From positions 1,634,501 through 1,698,500 of the forward strand of contig NZ_CP018171.1 of NCBI RefSeq assembly GCF_001889605.1: a stretch of DNA of 64,000 nt, written 5' to 3'. The DNA is from Aquibium oceanicum. Its GTDB lineage: Bacteria > Pseudomonadota > Alphaproteobacteria > Rhizobiales > Rhizobiaceae. Below are positions 9,024 through 16,764 of the stretch, piece by piece (the stretch's first letter is position 1; every line of letters starts with the position of its first letter). Made by a program: the position numbers and the translations under genes. The notes beneath the pieces were generated by a model. That model had not been told where the DNA came from. It searched no databases and saw nothing but the letters and a program-made list of their open reading frames with translations.

Positions 9024-10193
9024 ATGTCGGTCAATTCGGAACCGCGTAGATCGATGCTCCTGATGGCCGGCGCCATCCTCGCCAATGGTGCGGCGGGCCT
9101 CCTGTATGTTTGGAGCCTGTTCATCCTGCCGATCGAGGCGTCGCTCGGGCTCGGCCGCGCGGACCTTGGGCTCATTTCCTCGCTGGCGCTGATCAGCTTC
9201 ACCGCCGGGGCTTCCGTCATGCCGGCCATCCTGGCGCGGATCGGACGGATCGGGGTCGCCTGTATCGCTTTCGCGCTGATAGCCGGAGGGCACCTTGTGT
9301 TCGGCCTGTGGCCGAGCTGGACGGCTTTGGCGCTCGGATACGGCCTTGGCTTCGGCGCGGGTTCCGGCGCGGCCTACGCTTTCGCACTGTCGCTCGCGGC
9401 CTCGCTGCCGGCGCAGGTGCGGGCTGTCGCCATCGGCGTCGCCCTGGGCGCGTTCGCGCTGAGCGGCATCCTGCTTCCTGTGACGCTGGGCGGATGGATT
9501 GCTGCCGCTGCGCCCGAGAGTGCCTTCTTGCGCATCGGCATCGTCGTGCTTCTTGTGGGCCTTTTCTGTGTGCTGGCCGTCCTGGCCTCCGGCGCGAGCC
9601 GGCGCGATCATGAGGCGCAAACAGTCGCCGCGACCGCCCCGTCGATAGACCGGCCATTCCTGGTGCTGGCGACGATCTTTTTCATGCTTTGCTTCATAGG
9701 CTTGGCCATGATTTCGCACGCCGCTGCCATTGCGGCGTCGGCCGGCATCGCAACGCCAGGATATGCCGCGTCCGCGCTGACCCTCGGCTATCTGGCGGGC
9801 TCCATCCTCGGCGCACCGATCGCCGAACGGCTCGGCGAAAGGCCGGCGCTGATGGCACTCGGTGTTCTGGCGCTCCTCGGCACGCTGGCCATGTTCTCGG
9901 CGAGCCCGGCCCTGTTCTTCGCGGGCGCGGCCATTGTTGGCGTCACCTTCGGCGGATCCGGTTCGATCATGCCGGTGCTCCTGGGGATGCGCTACGGAGC
10001 CGAGCACATCTCGCGTCTCTACGGACGGGCCATCATAGCCTACGGACTGGCAGGACTGATCGCACCGGACGTCGCTGGTCGTCTCTTCGATCGTTCACAG
10101 AGCTATGCACCAACCATCGGCCTCTGTGTCGTCTTCGCTTTCACCGCCATCGTTGCGCCTCTGCTTCTGGAGCGATCCAGCAGAGGCCGATGA
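9024..10193 (+). CDS. MFS transporter
   Basis: 389 aa beginning MSVNSEPRRSMLLMAGA, 5 nt after the LivF stop. It is almost wholly hydrophobic, with about twelve predicted membrane segments and a longer polar middle loop near residues 190-210 (SGASRRDHEAQ). The N-terminal half resembles the OFA-like MFS group (GLLYVWSLFILPIEASLGL). As the cluster already has an ABC importer, this carrier may export a product or take up a related compound. The direction of transport cannot be read from the sequence. Confidence 0.75.
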   Translation: MSVNSEPRRSMLLMAGAILANGAAGLLYVWSLFILPIEASLGLGRADLGLISSLALISFTAGASVMPAILARIGRIGVACIAFALIAGGHLVFGLWPSWTALALGYGLGFGAGSGAAYAFALSLAASLPAQVRAVAIGVALGAFALSGILLPVTLGGWIAAAAPESAFLRIGIVVLLVGLFCVLAVLASGASRRDHEAQTVAATAPSIDRPFLVLATIFFMLCFIGLAMISHAAAIAASAGIATPGYAASALTLGYLAGSILGAPIAERLGERPALMALGVLALLGTLAMFSASPALFFAGAAIVGVTFGGSGSIMPVLLGMRYGAEHISRLYGRAIIAYGLAGLIAPDVAGRLFDRSQSYAPTIGLCVVFAFTAIVAPLLLERSSRGR

Positions 10194-10271
10194 CTTCCCA
10201 ATGCAATTCAACTATCCGCCCCGAACCGTCCTTGTGCCGGTCGGGCGGTCCGTTCCGGAAAGGAGCCGGTC

Positions 10272-12722
10272 TTGGACATTCCCTCAAGCGCCGAAGTCGT
10301 CATCATCGGAGGTGGCGTTGCCGGCTGCTCTATCGCCTATCACCTCACGAAGCTCGGCATCAGCGACGTAGTCCTGTGCGAGCGCAAGCAGCTCACCTGC
10401 GGCACCACCTGGCACGCCGCGGGCCTTGTGACGCAGTTGCGCGCGACACGGCAGATGACCGAACTGGCGCAGTATACGGGTGAGCTGTTCGGCACGCTCG
10501 AAGCCGAGACCGGACAGGCCACTGGCTTCCGCCGCAACGGCTCCCTGCGCGTCGCCAACAATGCCGCCCGCTACGAGGAACTCGCCCGCGGAGCCTCCAT
10601 GGCACGCAACTTCGGGCTGCCGGTCGAGGCGGTCAGTCCGGACGGCATCAAGGAGCGCTGGCCGCTCGTGGACACGGGGGACATGGTGGGCGGGTTCTGG
10701 TCGCCGTTGGACGGCCAGGTCAATCCGGCCGACGTGACCATGGCCTACGCCAAGGGCGCGCGCATGGGCGGTGCAAGAATCTTCGAGGACCTGGCCGTGA
10801 CGCAAATCCTCGTGGAGAGCGGTCGCGCGGCGGGGGTGATGACGTCCCAGGGCCCGATCAGGGCGAAGCACGTGGTGATTTGCGGCGGCATGTGGTCGCG
10901 CGACCTGGCGGCCGAGATCGGCGTCACCGTGCCCCTGCAGGCGGTCGAGCATTTCTATGTGGTCACGGAAACGATCCCCGACCTGCCGCGCGACCTGCCT
11001 GTCCTGTTCGTGGGCGACGAGTGGACCTACTACAAGGAAGACGCGGGCAAGCTGTTGATCGGGTTCTTCGAGCCCAAGGGCAAGCCCTGGGGCATGGACG
11101 GCATTCCACAGGATTTTTGCTTCGACAGCCTGCCCGAGGACTTCGACCATGTCTCCCCGCATCTCGACGATGCGATAAGGCGCATACCCCGCCTGCAATC
11201 GGTCGGGTTGCAGCTTTTCTTCAACGGACCGGAAAGCTTCACGCCCGACAACCGCTATCTTCTGGGAGAGACGCCAGAGGTCGCAGGACTGTTCTGCGCC
11301 ACCGGCTTCAACTCGCTCGGCATCCTGTCGTCGGGCGGCGTCGGCCGGTCGCTGGCATCCTGGATCCAGAACGGACGGCCGCCGGTCGACCTGATCGACG
11401 TCGACGTTCGACGCGTCCAGACCTTCCAGCGCAATCGCAGCTACCTGGCGGCCAGGGCCGGCGAATCCATCGGCGTCAGCTTCGACATCCACTGGCCCTC
11501 GCGCCAGTTCGAAACCGCCCGCGGCATCCGCCGGTCGCCGATCCACGACAGGCTGCTGGCTGCTGGCGCCTGGATGACGGAAGCGGCCGGGTGGGAGCGG
11601 CCCGGCTTCTACGGCACGGACGAAGAACGCGCGGAGATCCGATATTCCTACGACCGGCCCAGCTGGTTTGCCAATGTGGGAGCCGAATGCCGCACCACGG
11701 CCGAGGCGGTCGGCATCTTCGACCACAGCTGTTTCGCAAAGTACCGGGTGGAAGGGCCCGATGCCCTCGCGGTATTGAACAAGGTGTCCGCCAACCAGAT
11801 GGACGTGCCGGCGGGCCGCGTCGTCTATACCCAGTGGCTCAACGAGAACGGCGGTATCGAGGCGGATGTCACCGTCACGCGGCTGGCGGAGGACGCCTTC
11901 CTGGTCGTCACGATCTGCGTTTCGCAGCGGCGGGACCTGTCCTGGCTGAAGCGGCACATCCCCGACGGAGCACGCGTCATGGTGGCCGACATCACCTCCG
12001 GACTACCGATGTTCGCGGTCATGGGACCCAAGGCGCGCGAACTGATGCGGCGGGTCTCGCCGGACGACGTCAGCAATGAAGGCTTCCCCTTCGGCACCAG
12101 CCGCGAAATCGATCTCGGTTTTGCGCGCGTGCGCGCCAGCCGGCTGACCTACATGGGCGAACTCGGCTACGAACTCTACGCGGAAGCCGAGTTCGCCGCT
12201 CACGTCTACGATACGTTGATCGAGGCCGGTCGCGACCTCGGCCTCGGCCATGTCGGCTTCTTCGCGCTGAACTCGCTGCGCATGGAAAAGGGATACCGCC
12301 ATTGGGGCCACGACATCGGCGAAGAGGATACGCCCTACCAGTCCGGTCTCGGCTTCGCGGTGGCGCTCGACAAGCCTGGCGGCTTCATCGGTCGCGAGTC
12401 GCTGGCGCGGCAGAAGTCGGCGGGACCGCTCTCCCGACGAATGGTTCAGATAAGGCTCGTCGAAACCGAAGCGCCGCCGCTGCTGCTTCACCACGAGCCA
12501 GTGCTGCTTGACGGCAAGATCATCGGATCCGTTACGTCGGGAGCGTACGGCTATCGAGTGGGCGCTTCGCTGGGACTGGCCTATGTCGAGAACGAGGACG
12601 GCGTCACGAAAGACTGGCTGGGAAGCGGCGAGCTGGAGGTGGAGATCGCCATGAAGCGGTGGCCGATCACCGCACAGTTCGGTCCATGGTACGATCCCAA
12701 GGGCGAACGCATCAAGGCCTGA
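10272..12722 (+). CDS. FAD-dependent dimethylglycine/sarcosine dehydrogenase-like protein with GcvT domain
   Basis: 816 aa from a TTG start that has AAAGGAG about 8 nt upstream; no ATG or GTG fits as well. The N-terminal half is a DAO-type flavoprotein with VVIIGGGVAGCSIAYHL at residues 9-25. It has the TTWHAAGL motif at 45-52, whose histidine (H48) is the covalent flavin site in dimethylglycine and sarcosine dehydrogenases. The C-terminal half (from about residue 430) is a GcvT/YgfZ-type folate-binding aminomethyltransferase domain with YMGELGYELY near residue 625. Enzymes with this layout oxidise an N-methyl amine and hand the one-carbon unit to tetrahydrofolate. In this cluster it may demethylate a sarcosine-like product of the hydantoinase, which is inference. 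Confidence 0.82.
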   Translation: MDIPSSAEVVIIGGGVAGCSIAYHLTKLGISDVVLCERKQLTCGTTWHAAGLVTQLRATRQMTELAQYTGELFGTLEAETGQATGFRRNGSLRVANNAARYEELARGASMARNFGLPVEAVSPDGIKERWPLVDTGDMVGGFWSPLDGQVNPADVTMAYAKGARMGGARIFEDLAVTQILVESGRAAGVMTSQGPIRAKHVVICGGMWSRDLAAEIGVTVPLQAVEHFYVVTETIPDLPRDLPVLFVGDEWTYYKEDAGKLLIGFFEPKGKPWGMDGIPQDFCFDSLPEDFDHVSPHLDDAIRRIPRLQSVGLQLFFNGPESFTPDNRYLLGETPEVAGLFCATGFNSLGILSSGGVGRSLASWIQNGRPPVDLIDVDVRRVQTFQRNRSYLAARAGESIGVSFDIHWPSRQFETARGIRRSPIHDRLLAAGAWMTEAAGWERPGFYGTDEERAEIRYSYDRPSWFANVGAECRTTAEAVGIFDHSCFAKYRVEGPDALAVLNKVSANQMDVPAGRVVYTQWLNENGGIEADVTVTRLAEDAFLVVTICVSQRRDLSWLKRHIPDGARVMVADITSGLPMFAVMGPKARELMRRVSPDDVSNEGFPFGTSREIDLGFARVRASRLTYMGELGYELYAEAEFAAHVYDTLIEAGRDLGLGHVGFFALNSLRMEKGYRHWGHDIGEEDTPYQSGLGFAVALDKPGGFIGRESLARQKSAGPLSRRMVQIRLVETEAPPLLLHHEPVLLDGKIIGSVTSGAYGYRVGASLGLAYVENEDGVTKDWLGSGELEVEIAMKRWPITAQFGPWYDPKGERIKA

Positions 12723-12752
12723 CATTTTCTCATAAAAGGAGACGCAGACGCC

Positions 12753-13196
12753 ATGCAGATCCGCAAACCGAACCCCGGAGACCGGCCCGAATGGGACCGG
12801 CTCTATGCGGGCTACGCCACTTTCTACAAGGTCGATCAGACACCCGAGATGCGCGACCGCGTGTGGGGCTGGCTGCACGATCCCGCCCACGAGAGCGAGG
12901 GACTGGTGGCGGAGGAAGGGGACCGCCTGGTCGCCCTTGCCCATTTCCGCCCCTTCGCGCGGCCGCTTACCGCGACAACCGGCGGCTTTCTCGACGATCT
13001 CTTCGTCGATCCGGAAACCCGCGGCACCGGCGCCGCAGACGCGATGCTTGCCTCGCTGGAAGAGATTGCAATTTCGAGGGGCTGGACCGTCATTCGCTGG
13101 ATCACAGCCGAAAACAACTATCGCGCGCGTGCCGTGTACGACCGGAAGGCGGCGCGGACAGGCTGGATAACTTACGACTTGGTTCCAGGCAGATAG
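12753..13196 (+). CDS. GNAT family N-acetyltransferase
   Basis: 147 aa; ATG at 12753 preceded by AAAGGAGA about 12 nt upstream. The central part, DLFVDPETRGTGAADAMLASL at about residues 82-102, is the acetyl-CoA-binding motif A (the RGxG/A region), and the C-terminal block WITAENNYRARAVYD is motif B. The fold and length fit a small GNAT enzyme acting on an amine. It is the last gene of the first cluster, 30 nt after the dehydrogenase. It may detoxify or modify an amine from the pathway; the substrate is unknown. Confidence 0.75.
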   Translation: MQIRKPNPGDRPEWDRLYAGYATFYKVDQTPEMRDRVWGWLHDPAHESEGLVAEEGDRLVALAHFRPFARPLTATTGGFLDDLFVDPETRGTGAADAMLASLEEIAISRGWTVIRWITAENNYRARAVYDRKAARTGWITYDLVPGR

Positions 13197-13206
13197 GAAC
13201 AAGCAA

Positions 13207-13257
13207 TTAATGGTAGCGGAGGAGGGATTCAAACCCCCGACACAAGGATTATGATTC
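13207..13257 (-). repeat. tRNA-Met 3' fragment, distal attachment-site repeat
   Basis: Fifty-one bases match 29172-29222 with a single mismatch (A at 13231 against G at 29196). On the minus strand this is the CCA end, acceptor 3' strand, T arm, variable loop and anticodon loop of tRNA-Met, ending one base into the 5' anticodon stem. The 5' half of the tRNA is absent here. The mismatch falls at T-loop position 57, where either purine is allowed, which fits one repeat coming from the host tRNA and the other from the incoming element. Confidence 0.85.
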
Positions 13258-13600
13258 AGCTAAGGTCTCTAGTCAGACCGTTCCATTTTAAGATAAGCCA
13301 TCTGAGAGATCATTGAATAGGCTCGATACATGTTCTTGATCAGTACCAGCCTGACCTAACCCATTCCATTCAAGCTCACCATAATTTGAAGCCATGTGTA
13401 ACCCATGTTCTGAGGCGAGGCTTAAGTTGCCGTCTTCGCTGCGGCGAGCCGAAGCATATGATTGAGAATTAAATCCAAGATCGCATCGCATGCGCCAACT
13501 GAACCAGTGCGTGTGTATGGCGCTTCGGAATTGCAGTTGTCATCCAGTTGCTCGCAGGGCATCAATCCTCCCCTCAATATCTCGATTTCCCGAGACGGGC
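13258..13600. other. Non-coding, AT-richer junction region
   Basis: About 340 nt between the tRNA fragment and the XRE-cupin regulator. Base composition is visibly more AT-rich than the flanks. No convincing gene, tRNA or integrase remnant is seen; the short open frames here have no ribosome site and no recognisable product. It probably holds the regulator's promoter. Confidence 0.5.
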
Positions 13601-14296
13601 ATGCGGCATACGGACAAGATAGCTCCACCAATGGTTCTAAACGCGAAAGGACGAGACCAAAGATCGGCCGAGGGCGCGCTATCCGGAGCGCAGAGAGCCA
13701 GCTTCGGAGAGAAGATACGGAATATTCGAAAAGGCCGCGGATGGACATTGGAGACGTTGGGCAAACGAAGTGGGCTTTCGTTCTCCACGATATCGAAAGC
13801 GGAACGCGGCATCATCTCACTTACCTACGATAACATCCTGAAGCTCGCTTTCGCGTTCGATATGGATATGAGCCAGCTACTTTCCGATGCGGGATCCGCT
13901 AACGATGTATCGCAGATCGTAACGGTGGAGCGGGAGGGTGACGCACAGGTAATCGAGAATCAGTTTTACGTGATGAACATGCTGTGCTCTGCAAGATCCA
14001 AGAAGCGGATGATGCCAGTGCATGCCACTATCAAGGCTCACAGCCTTGAGGAGTTCACCAAATTCATCAGTCATCCTGGCGAGGAGTTCGTGTACGTTCT
14101 CGAAGGACAGCTAACCTTCCAGATTGAAGGACAGGCTCCGCGTGTACTGGAGCCCGGCGACTGCGTTTATTTCGATAGTGGTTTAGGGCACGCGTACTTG
14201 AGTACCGGACAGGAAGAAGCTCGTCTCCTCGTTGTGTGTTGGCATCCGGCCTCCAGCGAAATCGAGGATGCAGGCATACGGTCCCGTATGATGTGA
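13601..14296 (+). CDS. XRE-family regulator with C-terminal cupin domain
   Basis: 231 aa from the ATG at 13601 (GAGACGG upstream); an ATG at 13631 is an equally plausible start, and the frame also extends 5'. The helix-turn-helix lies at about residues 35-90 (IRNIRKGRGWTLETLGKRSGLSFSTISKAE). A cupin_2 domain at about 150-215 shows HPGEEFVYVLEGQLTFQIEG and LEPGDCVYFDSGLGHAY. This XRE-cupin layout is common in regulators of amino-acid and amine catabolism, where the cupin senses a small molecule. It lies just upstream of the D-amino-acid dehydrogenase-like gene on the same strand and is the likely local regulator of the island operon. Confidence 0.82.
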   Translation: MRHTDKIAPPMVLNAKGRDQRSAEGALSGAQRASFGEKIRNIRKGRGWTLETLGKRSGLSFSTISKAERGIISLTYDNILKLAFAFDMDMSQLLSDAGSANDVSQIVTVEREGDAQVIENQFYVMNMLCSARSKKRMMPVHATIKAHSLEEFTKFISHPGEEFVYVLEGQLTFQIEGQAPRVLEPGDCVYFDSGLGHAYLSTGQEEARLLVVCWHPASSEIEDAGIRSRMM

Positions 14297-14388
14297 CCGA
14301 CTGGCAAACGTAAGCTCCCATGCTACGGAATTGTCAAATTTGAAAATTCGGTCTTGTCATATAGGAAAATTCTCGCCAGTCTGCGCCC

Positions 14389-15552
14389 ATGGATACGGGT
14401 GTGGAATTTCTCATTATAGGAGGCGGTATCGCCGGCGCGTCGGCTGCTTATGAGCTTGCGGCAAATGCCCGTGTGATGATCCTCGAGCGCGAGAGCCAGC
14501 CGGGCTATCACTCTACCGGTCGTTCAGCGGCGGTTTTCACCGAAATCTACGGAAACGTTGTAATCCGCGCCCTGACGGTGGCTAGCGCCGATTTCTTCTT
14601 GGATCCGCCCCAAGGATTCAGTGACCACCCGCTTCTGTCACCGCGGCCGCTGATCATGATTGGCCGCCACGATCAGAGAGGGCGGGTCGAACAGCTGCAC
14701 GAAGTAGCGGTGCAACTGGTACCTAACCTGCGCATAATCGAGCGGGAGGAGGTGCTGAAACTGTCGCCGATCCTTCGGGCCGATTACGTCGCTTGCGGGT
14801 TGCTCGAGCCAAACTCATCTGACATGGACGTGCACGCGATCCATTCGGGCTTCCTGCGCGGTGCCCGCGCGCGCGGTGCTCAGATTGTCTCCAACGCAGA
14901 AGTGAGAGATCTGCAAAGGAGCCGGGAAGGCTGGGTCGTAGACACGTCAGCAGGAAAGTTCGTTGCACGTCACGTGGTGAATGCTGCCGGGGCATGGGCT
15001 GATGCGCTCGCCGAGCTTGCCGGTGTGCGACCCATAGGACTTGTGCCAAAGCGCAGGACGGCCTTCACCTTCTCTTTCGATCCAGCGGCGGCCGTCGACC
15101 CCTGGCCAACCGTGATCGATGTTTCAGAGCAGTTCTATTTCAAGCCTGAGGGTGGCAAACTCCTGGGCTCCCCCGCCGACGAGACACCGTCCCCGCCATG
15201 CGATGCGCAACCAGAGGAACTGGATATTGCTATCGCAATCGATCGCATTTCCGCCGCGGTGAATTTCGACGTCAAGACCGTCGATAGTCGCTGGGCCGGC
15301 CTGCGCAGCTTCGTACACGACAAAACGCCGGTTGTAGGCTTTGACGACGATGCCGAAGGATTCTTCTGGCTCGCGGCGCAGGGCGGATACGGTATTCAAA
15401 CCTCGGCCGCAATGGGTCGACTGGCGGCGGCGTTGGCATTCGGCAAGAATGTTCCGGCGGACCTGTCCGCCTTGGGCATATCGGCAGACTTGTTGTCGCC
15501 AAGCAGGTTGCGCCCCGCGCACGATCAGCAAAAAACAAGATCTATCAACTAA
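14389..15552 (+). CDS. FAD-dependent D-amino-acid dehydrogenase, DauA (D-arginine dehydrogenase)-like
   Basis: 387 aa DAO-family flavoprotein: LIIGGGIAGASAAYEL at residues 8-23, then QPGYHSTGRSAA at 37-48 and WAGLRSF at 302-308. The C-terminal AAQGGYGIQTSAAMG is close to Pseudomonas aeruginosa D-arginine dehydrogenase as I remember it. Y250, R223 and R306 align with its carboxylate-binding Y249, R222 and R305, and Y54 with Y53. E87, which grips the arginine guanidinium, is Leu88 here, and H48 is Val49. The enzyme therefore probably oxidises a D-amino acid to the imine/keto acid but not D-arginine. It opens the operon whose last gene makes D-amino acids. A weak AGGAAAA lies about 20 nt before the ATG. 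Confidence 0.78.
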   Translation: MDTGVEFLIIGGGIAGASAAYELAANARVMILERESQPGYHSTGRSAAVFTEIYGNVVIRALTVASADFFLDPPQGFSDHPLLSPRPLIMIGRHDQRGRVEQLHEVAVQLVPNLRIIEREEVLKLSPILRADYVACGLLEPNSSDMDVHAIHSGFLRGARARGAQIVSNAEVRDLQRSREGWVVDTSAGKFVARHVVNAAGAWADALAELAGVRPIGLVPKRRTAFTFSFDPAAAVDPWPTVIDVSEQFYFKPEGGKLLGSPADETPSPPCDAQPEELDIAIAIDRISAAVNFDVKTVDSRWAGLRSFVHDKTPVVGFDDDAEGFFWLAAQGGYGIQTSAAMGRLAAALAFGKNVPADLSALGISADLLSPSRLRPAHDQQKTRSIN

Positions 15553-15570
15553 AAAAATGAGGTGGAGCAG

Positions 15571-16752
15571 ATGTCTATGAGAAAAGTTAGTTCCCTGCTG
15601 TTTGTCAGCAGTTTTTTGACGTGCTTCGGTGGCGCGGCCCTGGCCCAGGACAAGGAGCCGATCACGATCGGCGCGGCCATCGCTCAGACCGGATTCATCG
15701 CTGCATACGATGCGGATCCTGCCAAGGCCGCGGAGATGGCGGCCGAGGACATCAACAAGTCCGGCGGTGTACTCGGTCGGCCACTGAAGATCGTCTACTC
15801 CGATACCAAGAGCGAGATACCTCAAGGCGCGGTTTCCGCTATGGAAGTGATGGATCAAGGTGCCGATATCGTGATCGTCACAGGCGATTTCGATTTCGGG
15901 GGTACGGCGGCTCGAGCCGCGAACGCCGAAGGGAAACTCGCGATCGCGCCCTTCGCAGCCGATCCCAAGTTTGGTGTCGAGGGGATTGGTCCATACGCGT
16001 TCAGCTTCTCCACCGCCAGTGATACCGTCGGAACGGTGCTAGCAGAATTTGCCTCTTCCAAGGGGTGGCAGAAGGCCTATGCGCTCACGCAGACGAACAT
16101 CCAGTACGATCTGTCCGTAAGCGCCGCGTTCCAGGCTCGCTTCAAGGAGCTCAACGGCGAGGATTCCCTCGTCGGGACCGACACGTTCTCGATGGACGAC
16201 GCCAGCATCGCCACGCACATTACACGTATCAAGGCGCTCGATCCTCAGCCAGACGTTGCCCTGCTTTCGACGTTCACGCCTGCTGGACCTGGCGCCCTTC
16301 GTCAGCTGCGTGCTGCCGGCCTCACCATGCCGATCCTGTCGGGCGAAGACATGGATGGGGACTACTGGCTGGAAAGTGTCCCCAATCTCAGTGATTTCTA
16401 TTACGCCGCGATGGGCTCGATTTTTGGCGACGACCCGCGCCCGGAAGTCAACGAGTTTGTTGCTCGTTTCACTGAGTTGCATGGCAATCATCCATCTACA
16501 GCCCACACGCTGACCGGTTACTCCGTTATCGAAGCGATAAAGATGGCTGCTGAGCGGGCAGGGAGCGTCGAGCCGGACGCGATCAAGGCAGAGTTCGAGA
16601 AGTTCGACGAGGTGCCGCTTCTCGTAGGTCCGACCAGCTTCGACGAGACGACTCACATCAACTTCATGCGGCCGATGGTCATCATGGAGGTCCAGGATGG
16701 AGAGCACAGCTTCGTTGAACTGCGCACGCCCGAGAAAATCCCCGGTCGCTAG
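15571..16752 (+). CDS. LIV-type ABC transporter periplasmic binding protein
   Basis: About 393 aa from the ATG at 15571, with GAGGTGGAG just upstream; an ATG at 15577 is nearly as good. A Sec signal peptide (residues 1 to about 26, ending GGAALAQ) precedes the mature start DKEPITIGAAIAQTGFIAAYD. The rest is a Peripla_BP_6 fold with AAEMAAEDINKSGGVLGRPLKIVYSD split across residues 51-76. Unlike the binding protein at 4249 it has no Tat signal and is clearly divergent, so the two clusters should bind different ligands. It is followed 12 nt later by the fused ATPase gene. Confidence 0.83.
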   Translation: MSMRKVSSLLFVSSFLTCFGGAALAQDKEPITIGAAIAQTGFIAAYDADPAKAAEMAAEDINKSGGVLGRPLKIVYSDTKSEIPQGAVSAMEVMDQGADIVIVTGDFDFGGTAARAANAEGKLAIAPFAADPKFGVEGIGPYAFSFSTASDTVGTVLAEFASSKGWQKAYALTQTNIQYDLSVSAAFQARFKELNGEDSLVGTDTFSMDDASIATHITRIKALDPQPDVALLSTFTPAGPGALRQLRAAGLTMPILSGEDMDGDYWLESVPNLSDFYYAAMGSIFGDDPRPEVNEFVARFTELHGNHPSTAHTLTGYSVIEAIKMAAERAGSVEPDAIKAEFEKFDEVPLLVGPTSFDETTHINFMRPMVIMEVQDGEHSFVELRTPEKIPGR

Positions 16753-16764
16753 CTCAGCGCATCA

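Noticed and set aside
10194..10271. A glycine riboswitch before the dimethylglycine dehydrogenase-like gene
   Set aside because: The gap is only 78 nt and lacks the conserved glycine-riboswitch core sequences.
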